Assembly (NCBI RefSeq): GCF_016744155.1
Contig: NZ_JADGEW010000021.1
Location: forward strand, 18,105 to 82,104
From: Amphritea sp.
GTDB lineage: Bacteria; Pseudomonadota; Gammaproteobacteria; Pseudomonadales; Balneatricaceae
DNA: 64,000 bases
Direction: 5' to 3'
In this document: positions 37,949 to 47,639 of the stretch, piece by piece
Numbering within the stretch: the stretch's first letter is position 1
Layout: every line of letters begins with the position of its first letter
Made by a program: the position numbers and the translations under genes
The notes under the pieces: model-generated
Databases searched by the model: none
The model's input: only the letters and a program-made list of their open reading frames with translations
Told to the model about the DNA's origin: nothing

Positions 37949-40543
37949 ATGCTGCGCAAATTAGCCCTAAGTTTGGCAATTGCAGGTGCACTAGGAACAT
38001 CCAATGCATATGCGCTGGGTCTCGGTGAAATCAAAATAACATCAGCACTGAATGAACCTCTTCAAGCAGAGATTCAGCTTCTTCAGATGCGTGAAGTTGA
38101 CCCACAACAGATTCAACCCAGCATGGCGAATATCGATGATTTTGCTCTGGCTGGAATAGAGAAATTACGTTTCCTCTCTGATGTGAAATTTGAGGTTAAG
38201 CCTGGTTCTTCCGGGCGCGGAACCATCCTAATGACTTCGTCAGCGGTGGTGAAAGAGCCTTTCTTGAACTTCCTTGTCGAAGTTAACTGGCCGAGTGGTC
38301 GGTTAGTGCGCGAATATACGGTTCTGCTTGATCCTCCTGTCTATGATCCTACGCCAGCCCCGGTTGCTGTTCAGCCAGCTCGGTCTGCTGCGACTCCGGC
38401 GTCTGCGCCAGTGGCTGCTAAGCCGATGGCTCCGCAAAAGCCGGCTAACAATATTCGTACCCGAATGACTGACGGGCAGGTATATGTAGATGTAAACGAT
38501 ACCCTGTGGGATCTTGCTAAGCGTCATAAGCCCAACGGTGCTATCACCGAAGCTCAGATGATGTTGGCGCTGCAGCGAAAGAATCCTGAAGCGTTTAGTA
38601 ATAACAATGTTAATCAGCTGAAGGCTGGAGTTGTTCTTGATCTTCCTTCAGAAGACGAAATTAAGGCCCTGAGTCAGAAGCAAGCCAATGAAGAGTTTTG
38701 GCGTCAGACTCAGATGTGGAAGCAGGGAGTAGTGAATCCAGCTGCGCCTAAGCAGATGGATACAACAGCTACTGAAGATGACAAAAAGGCGGTAGCTGGA
38801 AAAAAGGGTGAAGAGGTTGCAGCCAAAACGGCCGAGGGGCAACTTAAGATAGTCTCTCCCGACACTACAGCTGAAACAGGTACTGTTTCGGATCAGGCGG
38901 CCCAAATTGATACCAGTACTGCTGACGCAGTGCTGCTTGAAAAGAATAAACAACTGGAAACGGAACTTGCTTCGGCACTGGAAACTGTTGACCAGATTAA
39001 ACGTGAAAATGAAGAGCTTTCTGGCAGGGTTGATGCCCTGGCTCAGCAGATGGAAAGTCTGCATCGTCTGGTGGAACTTAAAGATCAGCAGTTGGTTGAT
39101 CTTCAGGCTGAGCTGGATGCTGCAAAACAGCAGTCTGCAGCGGTTCCTGCCGCGCCAGTATCTGAGCCTAAGCCAAAAGGCTTGCTAGAGCGGTTCGGTC
39201 TTTATATTGGTGCTGCAGGCGGTGCGTTAGTTGCTTTCTTGCTGGCGTTGCTTCTGTTACGTCGTGGCAAGAAAGAAGAGTCCCAGGCTGAGCCTGTTCC
39301 TGAAGCTCTTCCCATTGTTGATGAGCAGCCTGAAGAGCCGGAAGAATCCGTCGTTGTCGCGGCTGAGCCTGAAGAAATTGAAGAAGAGAGCGATCTTGAC
39401 GATCTGGATCTCGATCTCGATATGGACCTGGATAAGGTTGATGAGATCGATGAGCAGATTGTCGATGAAGATGAGTTCGATCTTGGGTTTGATGATGCGA
39501 TTGATGATGCGCCGGCTGAGCCGTTTGCTGAAGAAGTCGAAGAAGTCGAAGAAGCCGAAGATGTTGATGATGCACTGGATTCCATTCTCGGTGAAGATAC
39601 AGAATCTCTGGACCTGGATGACCTTGATACCGACCCACTTGCCGATAGCTTAGCGGATCTTGAAGAAGAGCCTGAGCTTGATAGTCTTGAGGATCTGTTG
39701 GCTGGGGTTGAAGACAGTGATGATGCTGTGGATGACATTGAATTCAATGTCGCTCCGGCTGAGCCTGAAGTTGAAGAGCTGGTTGAAGATGTTGACGGCC
39801 TGTCTGAGGATGAGCTGGATCTTGACTTCGATCTTGATATGGCTGATACAGATACAGCTCTTTCTGATGATTCAGAAGATGAGCAGGCTCTGGGAGATAT
39901 GCTGGCTGAAGATGAGTCTGAGATCGATGATCTTGATGCGCTTCTGGCCGGTACTGATGAAGTAGATGAGGCGCCTTCTGAGCAGTCTGTAGAAGAGTCT
40001 GATGATGACTTTGCTGATCTTGAGGAGCTTCTGGGTCAGGAATCTGACGTCTCTGATGATGATATTGACGGCGATCTTTCTGAATTGCTTGCTGGAATCG
40101 AAGAATCGGACGTGGAAGAAGTCGCTGTTTCTGAAGCACCTTCCGATGTTGATCTTGATCCTGAACTTGCAGCGCTGCTAAATGAAGCGGTCGATGATGA
40201 GATTGTTCTGGATGAAGAGGAACTATCTGCACCTGAATCTGATTCGTCTGTTGCTGATGACTTGGACGCCGAGCTCGATTCTGAGTTGGAAATGTTGTTG
40301 AGTGATGCGGGCAGTGATGATTTGAGCCTGGATGCAACTGATGATGCTGAAGATGATTCTTTAGAGGGCTTGAACCTGCTTGAAGGTGCCGATGAAGTTG
40401 AGACAAAGCTTGATCTGGCGCGTGCCTATATCGATATGGAAGATTTTGATGGCGCTAAAGATATCCTTCAGGAGATTCTTAAAGAGGGTAGTGATGCCCA
40501 GAAGTCAGAAGCTAGTAGCCTGCTAGGTCCAATTAACAGTTGA
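37949..40543 (+). CDS. fimV: FimV-type polar peptidoglycan-binding inner membrane protein
   Basis: 864 residues. Signal peptide (LALSLAIAGALGTSNAYA), FimV N-domain (LGLGEIKITSALNEPLQAEI, about 24-125), LysM-like peptidoglycan-binding region (YVDVNDTLWDLAKRHKP, about 180-235), coiled coil (about 325-400), one membrane helix (about 416-438), then a very acidic cytoplasmic region (about 445-815) and a C-terminal TPR-like FimV domain (ETKLDLARAYIDMEDFDGAKDIL). In Pseudomonas, FimV/HubP-type proteins organise the cell pole and promote type IV pilus assembly and cAMP signalling. The acidic region carries a repeated short motif D/E-L-x-x-L-L-A-G. Confidence 0.93.
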   Translation: MLRKLALSLAIAGALGTSNAYALGLGEIKITSALNEPLQAEIQLLQMREVDPQQIQPSMANIDDFALAGIEKLRFLSDVKFEVKPGSSGRGTILMTSSAVVKEPFLNFLVEVNWPSGRLVREYTVLLDPPVYDPTPAPVAVQPARSAATPASAPVAAKPMAPQKPANNIRTRMTDGQVYVDVNDTLWDLAKRHKPNGAITEAQMMLALQRKNPEAFSNNNVNQLKAGVVLDLPSEDEIKALSQKQANEEFWRQTQMWKQGVVNPAAPKQMDTTATEDDKKAVAGKKGEEVAAKTAEGQLKIVSPDTTAETGTVSDQAAQIDTSTADAVLLEKNKQLETELASALETVDQIKRENEELSGRVDALAQQMESLHRLVELKDQQLVDLQAELDAAKQQSAAVPAAPVSEPKPKGLLERFGLYIGAAGGALVAFLLALLLLRRGKKEESQAEPVPEALPIVDEQPEEPEESVVVAAEPEEIEEESDLDDLDLDLDMDLDKVDEIDEQIVDEDEFDLGFDDAIDDAPAEPFAEEVEEVEEAEDVDDALDSILGEDTESLDLDDLDTDPLADSLADLEEEPELDSLEDLLAGVEDSDDAVDDIEFNVAPAEPEVEELVEDVDGLSEDELDLDFDLDMADTDTALSDDSEDEQALGDMLAEDESEIDDLDALLAGTDEVDEAPSEQSVEESDDDFADLEELLGQESDVSDDDIDGDLSELLAGIEESDVEEVAVSEAPSDVDLDPELAALLNEAVDDEIVLDEEELSAPESDSSVADDLDAELDSELEMLLSDAGSDDLSLDATDDAEDDSLEGLNLLEGADEVETKLDLARAYIDMEDFDGAKDILQEILKEGSDAQKSEASSLLGPINS

Positions 40544-40556
40544 GATAATACGTAAT

Positions 40557-41456
40557 ATGCAACGGGATAAAACCCAGTTAGACAATCAGCAAGAGGCGAC
40601 TTCGGTCGCCTCTTCTTATTCAGGGGCCGGCCAATCTGAGGCGGCTGATTCAGGGCTTAGTCGATATGCTCTTTGTGTTGAGTACGCTGGAGCCGCCTAT
40701 CGTGGATGGCAGACGCAGAAAGAGAAAGATGTTCCATCTGTTCAGGAAACAGTAGAGAAGGCGCTGTCTAAGATAGCAAATCAGCCGGTTAAAGTTATTT
40801 GTGCAGGGCGTACCGACGCTTGTGTCAGTGGTACCTATCAGATAATACATTTCGATACCTCTGCAGAGCGTCCCGACCGGGCCTGGGTGATGGGAACAAA
40901 TACCCAGCTTCCAGATGATATCTGTATTCGATGGGCAAAGCGTGTGGATGATAGTTTCCATGCACGCTTTTCCGCTATGGAGAGGCGTTATCGCTATCTG
41001 ATATATACTTCGCCGGTAAAGCCTGCACTACTCAGTAAAGGTGTTACCTGGACCCATAAAGAGCTGGATCTGTCGCGGATGCAAGAGGCAGCAAGTTATC
41101 TGATTGGCAAGCATGATTTCACCTCCTATCGGGCGATTGCTTGTCAGGCTAATAGTCCGGTTCGTGAAGTGAAAGCGATGGATCTCTATAGTGCAGGTGA
41201 TCTGATAGTGATCGATGTCCGAGCTAACGCATTTTTGCATCACATGATCCGTAATTTTGCCGGTGTGTTGATGGCAATCGGGGCCGGTGAGGCGGAGCCG
41301 CTTTGGGCTCAGCAGGTGCTTGAAGCTAGGGATCGTTCTCAAGGCGGTGTAACTGCACCACCTTACGGCCTTTATTTTGTCGATGTGAAATATCCAGAAC
41401 AGTATGATTTGCCTAAATCAGAACTGGGGCCTTATTTCCTGACGCAAAACGGTTAA
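40557..41456 (+). CDS. truA: tRNA pseudouridine(38-40) synthase TruA
   Basis: 299 residues. Modifies the anticodon stem-loop of tRNA. Catalytic Asp is D87 in CAGRTDACVSG; RYRYLIYTSP and FLHHMIRNFAGVLMAIG are further family motifs. The protein has an unusual N-terminal extension of about 35 residues before the core RYALCVEYAGAAYRGWQTQ; no start codon exists between the core and a strong hairpin (40591-40614), so translation must begin upstream of it. Starts 14 bases after fimV. Confidence 0.93.
   Translation: MQRDKTQLDNQQEATSVASSYSGAGQSEAADSGLSRYALCVEYAGAAYRGWQTQKEKDVPSVQETVEKALSKIANQPVKVICAGRTDACVSGTYQIIHFDTSAERPDRAWVMGTNTQLPDDICIRWAKRVDDSFHARFSAMERRYRYLIYTSPVKPALLSKGVTWTHKELDLSRMQEAASYLIGKHDFTSYRAIACQANSPVREVKAMDLYSAGDLIVIDVRANAFLHHMIRNFAGVLMAIGAGEAEPLWAQQVLEARDRSQGGVTAPPYGLYFVDVKYPEQYDLPKSELGPYFLTQNG
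40591..40620 (+). terminator. UUCG hairpin with U-rich tail inside the truA 5' coding region
   Basis: A perfect 10-bp stem, AAGAGGCGAC-TTCG-GTCGCCTCTT (40591-40614), capped by the extra-stable C(UUCG)G tetraloop and followed by CTTATT. It has the shape of an intrinsic terminator, but it lies 34 bases into truA and encodes QEATSVASS. Confidence 0.6.
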
Positions 41457-41510
41457 CCTCAAGCCCTGCTATCTGTTACTATTACTCTCTTTTAAAGTAG
41501 TCTGATCCAA

Positions 41511-42134
41511 GTGTTGAGAACTCGCGTAAAAATCTGTGGAATTACCCGACTGGAGGATGCGTTGGCGGCAATAGATGCTGGCGCGGATGCTCTGGGTTTT
41601 GTGTTTTATCCGCCGAGCCCCCGGTCTGTTGAGCCTGCTGTTGTTGAAGCAATCATTAAGCAACTGCCGCCATTCATTACTACAGTGGCCTTGTTTGTAA
41701 ATGAATCACCAGAGCAGGTAAGAGCGGTTCTCGATCAGACCGGAATAGATTTGTTGCAGTTTCATGGTGACGAGTCGCCGGAGTATTGTAACCAGTTTGA
41801 AAGACCCTATTTTAAAGCCCTGCGCATGTCTCCGGATATCGATGTAGTGGTTGAAACTGAACGCTTTGCCACAGCCAGAGCTGTGCTGCTGGATGCTTAT
41901 CGAGCTGGAGTGCCAGGCGGTACCGGTGAGGCGTTCGATTGGGATCGTATCCCAACTGATCTGAATAAGCCGCTGATTCTCGCAGGTGGATTGGATCAGA
42001 GTAATGTGAATCAGGCGATTGGTCAGGTTAAGCCCTATGCTGTTGATGTCAGTGGTGGGGTAGAAGCGGCCAAAGGTCTGAAAGATTGTTCAAAAATAAT
42101 ATCATTTATGAATGAGGTATCTCGTGCCAACTAA
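41511..42134 (+). CDS. trpF: Phosphoribosylanthranilate isomerase
   Basis: 207 residues, TIM barrel, GTG start (a TTG directly follows). Amadori rearrangement in tryptophan synthesis. [33 protein letters not shown], here cited in two parts: the catalytic Cys is in KICGITR and the phosphate-loop sequence is [12 protein letters not shown] near the C-terminus. Overlaps trpB by about 11 bases; with trpB and trpA it forms trpFBA. Confidence 0.95.
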   Translation: MLRTRVKICGITRLEDALAAIDAGADALGFVFYPPSPRSVEPAVVEAIIKQLPPFITTVALFVNESPEQVRAVLDQTGIDLLQFHGDESPEYCNQFERPYFKALRMSPDIDVVVETERFATARAVLLDAYRAGVPGGTGEAFDWDRIPTDLNKPLILAGGLDQSNVNQAIGQVKPYAVDVSGGVEAAKGLKDCSKIISFMNEVSRAN

Positions 42135-43347
42135 AGAAGATCTCGCGATCGCAAAGCAAATGCCCGATGCCGGCGGCCATTTTGGTCAGTTCGGGGGACG
42201 TTATGTGTCTGAAACATTGATGGCTGCTCTCCAGCAGCTGGAACAGACCTACGAAATGCTTTGGCGAGATCCACAGTTTCAGGCCGAGTTTGACTACGAT
42301 CTTGCCCACTATGTAGGCAGACCGTCTCCGCTCTATCATGCGGAACGTCTTTCCCGGGAGCTGGGCGGTGCTCAGATCTACCTGAAACGTGAAGACCTGA
42401 ACCATACGGGTGCACACAAAGTAAACAACACTATTGGCCAGGCGCTGTTGGCTAAGTTCACCGGCAAGCCTCGGGTTAGCGCAGAGACAGGGGCAGGTCA
42501 GCACGGTGTTGCGACCGCAACTGTTGCCGCCCGACTGGGTCTTGAATGTACGGTGTATATGGGTGAAGAGGATATTCGTCGTCAGGCACTCAACGTTTAT
42601 CGGATGAGGTTACTGGGCGCTGAAGTGGTTTCCGTTACTTCGGGTACTCGTACATTGAAAGATGCGATGAACGAAGCGATGCGTGACTGGGTTACCAATG
42701 TTGATAATACCTTTTACATCATTGGCACCGCTGCAGGTCCTCACCCGTACCCCAAATTAGTGCGTGATTTCCAGTCCATTATTGGTCGTGAAGCCCGTCA
42801 ACAGTGTTTGGCTCAGACAGGCAAGCTACCGGATGCATTGGTCGCCTGTGTGGGTGGTGGTTCTAACGCTATTGGGTTGTTTCATCCATTCATCGAAGAC
42901 GCAGATGTGCGGATGATAGGGGTGGAAGCGGGTGGTTATGGTATTGAAACCGGACAGCATGCAGCGCCGTTGAGTTCCGGTTGTGCTCCGGGTGTCCTGC
43001 ACGGTAATCGTACCTGTCTGATGTCAGATGACGGTGGCCAGATTATTGGTACACACTCTGTGTCAGCAGGTCTGGATTATCCGGGAGTAGGGCCTGAGCA
43101 TTCCTATCTGCAGGATATAGGTAGGGCTGAATATACCGCGATAAACGATGATGAAGCATTGCATGCATTCCGTCACCTGACACTAACGGAAGGTATTATG
43201 CCGGCACTGGAATCCAGTCATGCAGTGGCTGAAGCGATGAAAATGGCGCCAACAATGGACAAAGATCAGATTATTCTGGTTAACCTGTCAGGCCGTGGCG
43301 ACAAAGATATTCATACTGTTGCTGAAATCGATGGCATTAACTTTTAG
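42124..43347 (+). CDS. trpB: Tryptophan synthase beta chain
   Basis: 407 residues from GTG 42124; an ATG at 42112 would add four residues, and the GAGGT just before the GTG favours the shorter form. PLP enzyme joining indole and serine. The PLP lysine is K99 in [13 protein letters not shown]; the catalytic Glu is in [12 protein letters not shown], with GGGSNAIG for phosphate and a C-terminal Ser in NLSGRGDKD. Start overlaps the trpF end, so translationally coupled. Confidence 0.97.
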   Translation: MPTKEDLAIAKQMPDAGGHFGQFGGRYVSETLMAALQQLEQTYEMLWRDPQFQAEFDYDLAHYVGRPSPLYHAERLSRELGGAQIYLKREDLNHTGAHKVNNTIGQALLAKFTGKPRVSAETGAGQHGVATATVAARLGLECTVYMGEEDIRRQALNVYRMRLLGAEVVSVTSGTRTLKDAMNEAMRDWVTNVDNTFYIIGTAAGPHPYPKLVRDFQSIIGREARQQCLAQTGKLPDALVACVGGGSNAIGLFHPFIEDADVRMIGVEAGGYGIETGQHAAPLSSGCAPGVLHGNRTCLMSDDGGQIIGTHSVSAGLDYPGVGPEHSYLQDIGRAEYTAINDDEALHAFRHLTLTEGIMPALESSHAVAEAMKMAPTMDKDQIILVNLSGRGDKDIHTVAEIDGINF

Positions 43348-43369
43348 CCCTGACTGAGTGAAGATTAAG

Positions 43370-44173
43370 ATGAGTCGTATTACTGAGTGTTTTAATAATC
43401 TGAAAAGCCAGGGCCGTAAAGCGTTGATTCCGTTTGTGACAGCGGGTGACCCTGATCCTAAAGTAACGGTGCCATTGATGCATGCGCTGGTTGAATCTGG
43501 TGCTGATATTCTGGAATTGGGTATCCCGTTCTCTGATCCGATGGCAGATGGTCCTGTTATCCAATTGGCCTGCGAGCGTGCCCTGTTGCATGGTACTCGT
43601 CTTACCGATGTACTGGATATGGTCGCTGAATTTCGTCAGACCGACCAGACCACCCCTGTTGTATTGATGGGTTACCTTAACCCTATTGAGGTAATGGGTT
43701 ACTCGGTGTTTGCCGAGAAAGCCAAAGCAGCGGGTCTGGATGGTGTTTTAACGGTTGATCTGCCTCCAGAAGAAGCTGGGGTGTTTAATCAGCTGATGAA
43801 GGCTGCTGATATCGACGTGATCTATTTGCTGTCACCGACAACAGAGGTGGAGCGGGTTAAATTGATCTGCGCCGCTGGCAGCGGTTACGTCTACTATGTA
43901 TCAGTCAAAGGGGTTACAGGTTCCGCATCGCTGAATGTTCCAGAGGTGGCAGAAAAGCTTCAAATGATTCGCCAACATACTGATATGCCAGTAGGTGTCG
44001 GGTTTGGTATTCGTGATGATGCGTCTGCTCGAGCTGTTTCAGAAATCGCTGACGGAGTCATTGTGGGCAGCGTATTGGTTAATAAAATTGCCGAGCTTGC
44101 CGGCGATCAAGATAAGATCCCTGATGCAGTTGCAGCGATAACTGCTAGTATGCGTCAGGCAATGGATAAATAA
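43370..44173 (+). CDS. trpA: Tryptophan synthase alpha chain
   Basis: 267 residues from ATG 43370 (in-frame GTG at 43358). Releases indole from indole-3-glycerol phosphate and passes it to TrpB. The catalytic Glu and Asp are in [28 protein letters not shown] and VGFGIRD are the phosphate-binding regions. Twenty-two bases after trpB. Confidence 0.97.
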   Translation: MSRITECFNNLKSQGRKALIPFVTAGDPDPKVTVPLMHALVESGADILELGIPFSDPMADGPVIQLACERALLHGTRLTDVLDMVAEFRQTDQTTPVVLMGYLNPIEVMGYSVFAEKAKAAGLDGVLTVDLPPEEAGVFNQLMKAADIDVIYLLSPTTEVERVKLICAAGSGYVYYVSVKGVTGSASLNVPEVAEKLQMIRQHTDMPVGVGFGIRDDASARAVSEIADGVIVGSVLVNKIAELAGDQDKIPDAVAAITASMRQAMDK

Positions 44174-44202
44174 GGCTGCCGTAGGCAGAAGCTGGAGTAA
44201 TA

Positions 44203-45087
44203 ATGAGTAACTGGCTGGATAAAATTGTTCCCTCTTTGGTGCGTTCTGAAAAGAAGCGTACCAATATTCCAGAAGGTCTTTGGAAAAAGTGCCCGAAGTG
44301 CGAATCTGTACTGTATCGCCCGGAACTGGAAAAAAATCTTAATGTCTGTCCTAAGTGTGACCATCACATGCGCCTAACGGCAAGGACTCGCTTGAATGCG
44401 TTTCTGGATGAAGGCACATTACGTGAGATCGGTGCCGAAATTGAGCCGGTTGATCATTTGAAGTTCCGTGACACCAAGAAGTATAAAGATCGCTTAGTCG
44501 CCGCACAAAAAGCGACCGGTGAGAAAGATGCTCTGATCGCCATGCGTGGTGAGGTTAATGGACTGCCGATCGTTGCAGTTGCCTATGAGTTTAAATTTAT
44601 GGGTGGTTCTATGGGTGCTGTTGTCGGCGAGCGTTTTGTACGCGCTGCCAATATTGCGCTAGAAGAGGGGATCCCAATGATCTGCTTTTCTGCCAGTGGT
44701 GGTGCGCGGATGCAGGAAGCGTTATTCTCGCTGATGCAGATGGCTAAAACCAGTGCTGCACTTGAGAAGCTGAAGAAGGCAGGTGTTCCTTATATCTCTG
44801 TTCTGACCGATCCTGTGTACGGTGGTGTTTCGGCTTCACTGGCTATGCTGGGTGATCTCAATATAGGTGAGCCTGGTGCTCTGGTTGGTTTTGCAGGCCC
44901 TCGTGTTATTGAGCAGACGGTTCGTGAAAAATTACCGGAAGGGTTCCAGCGTAGTGAGTTTCTGCTTGAGCATGGTCAGATAGATATGATCATCAGTCGT
45001 GGTGAGTTGCGTGAGCGACTTTCCTCGATGTTGCGCATGATGCAGGGGCTTCCTGCAGTTTCGGCACCGGCTTCTGATTCGGTCTGA
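44203..45087 (+). CDS. accD: Acetyl-CoA carboxylase carboxyltransferase subunit beta
   Basis: 294 residues. Makes malonyl-CoA with AccA. N-terminal Cys4 zinc finger: C-x2-C in KKCPKCESV and a second C-x2-C in NVCPKCDHH. The crotonase-like carboxyltransferase core has [14 protein letters not shown] and [12 protein letters not shown]. Downstream of trpA by 29 bases and ended by a terminator, so it may be co-transcribed with the trp genes. Confidence 0.97.
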   Translation: MSNWLDKIVPSLVRSEKKRTNIPEGLWKKCPKCESVLYRPELEKNLNVCPKCDHHMRLTARTRLNAFLDEGTLREIGAEIEPVDHLKFRDTKKYKDRLVAAQKATGEKDALIAMRGEVNGLPIVAVAYEFKFMGGSMGAVVGERFVRAANIALEEGIPMICFSASGGARMQEALFSLMQMAKTSAALEKLKKAGVPYISVLTDPVYGGVSASLAMLGDLNIGEPGALVGFAGPRVIEQTVREKLPEGFQRSEFLLEHGQIDMIISRGELRERLSSMLRMMQGLPAVSAPASDSV

Positions 45088-45101
45088 TATTAACCCTTAA
45101 A

Positions 45102-45136
45102 GAAGGCCGCTGTATTCATTTTGGCGGCCTTTTTAT
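45102..45136 (+). terminator. Terminator after accD
   Basis: AAGGCCGC (45103-45110) with GCGGCCTT (45124-45131), followed by TTTATT. Confidence 0.85.
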
Positions 45137-45159
45137 TGTCTGGAATAAATTGACGCACT

Positions 45160-46455
45160 ATGTCCGAAGTACACTTTAATACCTTGCCGCAGTGGCTCGA
45201 ATGGATCGAAAGCAGTCACCCGGTCGATAAAATCGAATTGGGGCTGGACCGCCTGCGTAAAGTGTTTAATAAGATGGCGCTGGATTTCAGTAGCAGTCGT
45301 ATTGTTATTGTCGGAGGCACTAACGGTAAAGGTTCTACGATTGCGATGCTGGATCAGGTACTTCGGGATCAGAGTAAATCAGTAGGCTGCTTCACCTCGC
45401 CTCACTTTCTGCGTTACAACGAGCGGATCAAGCTCGGTGGTCAGCCGGTCAGCGATACTTTGATTGTCCGGGCTTTCGAGGCTATTGAGCAGTGTCGGGC
45501 TGGCGTTCCGCTTACCTATTTTGAATATAACACTCTGGCAGCATTGCATGTTTTTGCGTCTGAGCAGCCCGATGTTATGTTGCTTGAGGTGGGGCTTGGC
45601 GGCCGGCTTGATGCCATCAATATTGTCGATGCTGAAATTTCTGTTGTGACGACTGTCTCGATTGATCATGTTGACTGGCTGGGGGATGATCGGGAGCAGA
45701 TCGGTTACGAAAAAGCCGGTATTTATCGTCAAAATTGTCCCGCAGTATGTGGGGATCTAAATCCTCCACTACAACTGGTTACGTACGCTAATGAGATAGG
45801 TGCTGAGCTTTATCTGCGTGGTAGGGATTTTGATCTTCTTCAGCAGGAAGGTAAGGGCTGGATTTGGCAGGGTAAGCAGGCAGATGGATCATTGTTTGAA
45901 ATCTCCGGTCTTCCTGCGCTAACGTTGCCTGAGGCAAATGCGGCGACTGTTATACAAGTGCTGCAGCTACTGGATATGATGCCCCAGTCAGCTTCCCTTG
46001 GTCTCAGTCTTAAGTCAGCTTCATTGATGGGGCGGATGCAGCCCGTTTTTATTAGCGGAATCGATTATATTCTTGATGTGGCTCATAACCCTGAGGCGGC
46101 GGAGTATCTGGCAGAGCAGTTGTGCTCTAAACCTGTAGAAGGTAGAACCCTAATGGTTCTGGGTATGTTGGCTGATAAAGATATCGATGAGGTGTTACGT
46201 TATCTTAAGCCGATAGTTGATAGCTGGTATCTGGCCGGATTGGATGTTCCCCGTGGGCAGAGTGCACAGGCGCTGAGTGAAAAACTCAATCAGCAGGGGG
46301 TTAAGGTTACTCCTCAGTCGGCTTATGATACTGTTCAACTTGCACTTAAGGCTGTTGAAGCAGACGTTAAGCCCGGTGATAGAGTGATTGTTGCGGGTTC
46401 GTTTTTTACCGTAAGCGCTGCATTAACAGCACTAAATATGGATGATAAAGAATAG
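45160..46455 (+). CDS. folC: Bifunctional folylpolyglutamate synthase/dihydrofolate synthase
   Basis: 431 residues, Mur-ligase fold. Adds glutamate to dihydropteroate and folates. ATP loop VGGTNGKGST (about 51-58), SPHFLRYNERI, YFEYNTLAAL, VGLGGRLDA and the C-terminal VLDVAHNPEAAE are family signatures. Its stop codon overlaps the GTG start of the SPOR gene (TAGTG). Confidence 0.95.
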   Translation: MSEVHFNTLPQWLEWIESSHPVDKIELGLDRLRKVFNKMALDFSSSRIVIVGGTNGKGSTIAMLDQVLRDQSKSVGCFTSPHFLRYNERIKLGGQPVSDTLIVRAFEAIEQCRAGVPLTYFEYNTLAALHVFASEQPDVMLLEVGLGGRLDAINIVDAEISVVTTVSIDHVDWLGDDREQIGYEKAGIYRQNCPAVCGDLNPPLQLVTYANEIGAELYLRGRDFDLLQQEGKGWIWQGKQADGSLFEISGLPALTLPEANAATVIQVLQLLDMMPQSASLGLSLKSASLMGRMQPVFISGIDYILDVAHNPEAAEYLAEQLCSKPVEGRTLMVLGMLADKDIDEVLRYLKPIVDSWYLAGLDVPRGQSAQALSEKLNQQGVKVTPQSAYDTVQLALKAVEADVKPGDRVIVAGSFFTVSAALTALNMDDKE

Positions 46456-47006
46456 TGAATGACGGCTTTAAACAGCGTCTTGCCGGCGCGTTAATACTTA
46501 TTTTGGCAGCAGTAATCCTGATCCCGATTTTTTTTGATGGTGCTGGTTATCGAGAGCGTCAGCTCGAAAGTGCTATTCCACCACCGCCGTTTGAGCCAGA
46601 GTTGGTGACGATAACCCAGGAAAATAAACAGCTGCCGGATACTACTACCCCCGCACAGCCTTCAGCGCCAGTTACTATTGCGGTAATGCCTAAGAAGGTG
46701 GCCGAAGAGGTGGCAAAGCAACAGCCAGTAATTAAGCAGCACGAAGACCCGCCGGCGCTCGATCAGCAGGGTGTCCCTGTTGCCTGGAGTCTTCAGTTAG
46801 CCAGCTTTAAAGATGAGGATAATGCAAAGGGTTTGCGACGAAAGCTGATTAAAGCGGGTTATAAGGTCTATATTCGTAAGACTGGAGATCTGGTGAGAGT
46901 TTTTGTTGGGCCGGATATTCAGAAAACTCGACTGACCGAGTTGCAGCAGAATATCCACAAAGAGTTCGATCTGGATGGCATTATTGTCCGTTTTACTACA
47001 CGATAA
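46455..47006 (+). CDS. SPOR domain membrane protein (DedD-like)
   Basis: 183 residues, GTG start overlapping folC. One N-terminal membrane helix (LAGALILILAAVILIPIFF), a Pro/Gln/Lys-rich linker and a C-terminal SPOR domain (WSLQLASFKDEDNAKGLRRKL to VRVFVGP, about 110-183) that binds denuded septal peptidoglycan. By position and form the DedD-like division protein, also adjacent to folC-cvpA in E. coli and Pseudomonas. Confidence 0.92.
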   Translation: MNDGFKQRLAGALILILAAVILIPIFFDGAGYRERQLESAIPPPPFEPELVTITQENKQLPDTTTPAQPSAPVTIAVMPKKVAEEVAKQQPVIKQHEDPPALDQQGVPVAWSLQLASFKDEDNAKGLRRKLIKAGYKVYIRKTGDLVRVFVGPDIQKTRLTELQQNIHKEFDLDGIIVRFTTR

Positions 47007-47076
47007 ACGTTGGGTTACGGTAATAGCTCTGGTAGAATCCGGCTCTTAATTTTAGACCCTGAAGTAGAGATCTGGA

Positions 47077-47586
47077 ATGGTACTAAACTGGGCCGATTGG
47101 GCAATTATCGGCATCATTACAATTTCTGGCCTATATAGCCTGCGTGGCGGTTTTGTGAAAGAAGCGCTATCGCTGGTCACCTGGGTTGCCGCCTTTATTG
47201 TTGCTCGATTATTTGCCCCGTCATTGAGTACGCTGCTGGATGATCTTCTCCAGACTCCCTCGCTACGCATTGGTGCAGCCTTTATTCTTCTCTTTATCGC
47301 CACACTTATGGTCGGCGCTGTGATTAACAATCTCATTAATATGTTGGTCAGTGCGACCGGGTTGAGCAATACCGACAGGGTTTTAGGCATCGGCTTTGGT
47401 GTTATCAGAGGTGCTCTGATTGTAATTGTAATCTCTGCGTTACTGGTGCGTACACCGGTTACTCAAGATATCTGGTGGTCTGAGTCTCAGTTGATTCCTC
47501 ACTTTTTACTGATGGAATCCTGGACCCGAGACACCGCTGCTGAGATTGGCCAGATGATCTGGAATCTTAGTGGAACTAATAGTTAA
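47077..47586 (+). CDS. cvpA: CvpA family inner membrane protein
   Basis: 169 residues with four hydrophobic segments (WAIIGIITISGLYSL, LVTWVAAFIVARLF, IGAAFILLFIATLMVGAVI, VIRGALIVIVISALLV). Standard CvpA length; named for colicin V production and linked to envelope stress tolerance. Precise activity unknown. Directly upstream of purF, as in most gammaproteobacteria. Confidence 0.93.
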   Translation: MVLNWADWAIIGIITISGLYSLRGGFVKEALSLVTWVAAFIVARLFAPSLSTLLDDLLQTPSLRIGAAFILLFIATLMVGAVINNLINMLVSATGLSNTDRVLGIGFGVIRGALIVIVISALLVRTPVTQDIWWSESQLIPHFLLMESWTRDTAAEIGQMIWNLSGTNS

Positions 47587-47639
47587 TCAGTTTTTAATTT
47601 ATACTTGCTGTATCTAACCTAATACCTGAGGTAGCTTAA

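Noticed and set aside
39168..40406. Long reverse-strand open frames opposite fimV, rich in Gln/His or Ser
   Set aside because: They mirror the biased GAT/GAA codons of the acidic FimV region; low-complexity products, no ribosome sites, and fimV itself is clearly coding.
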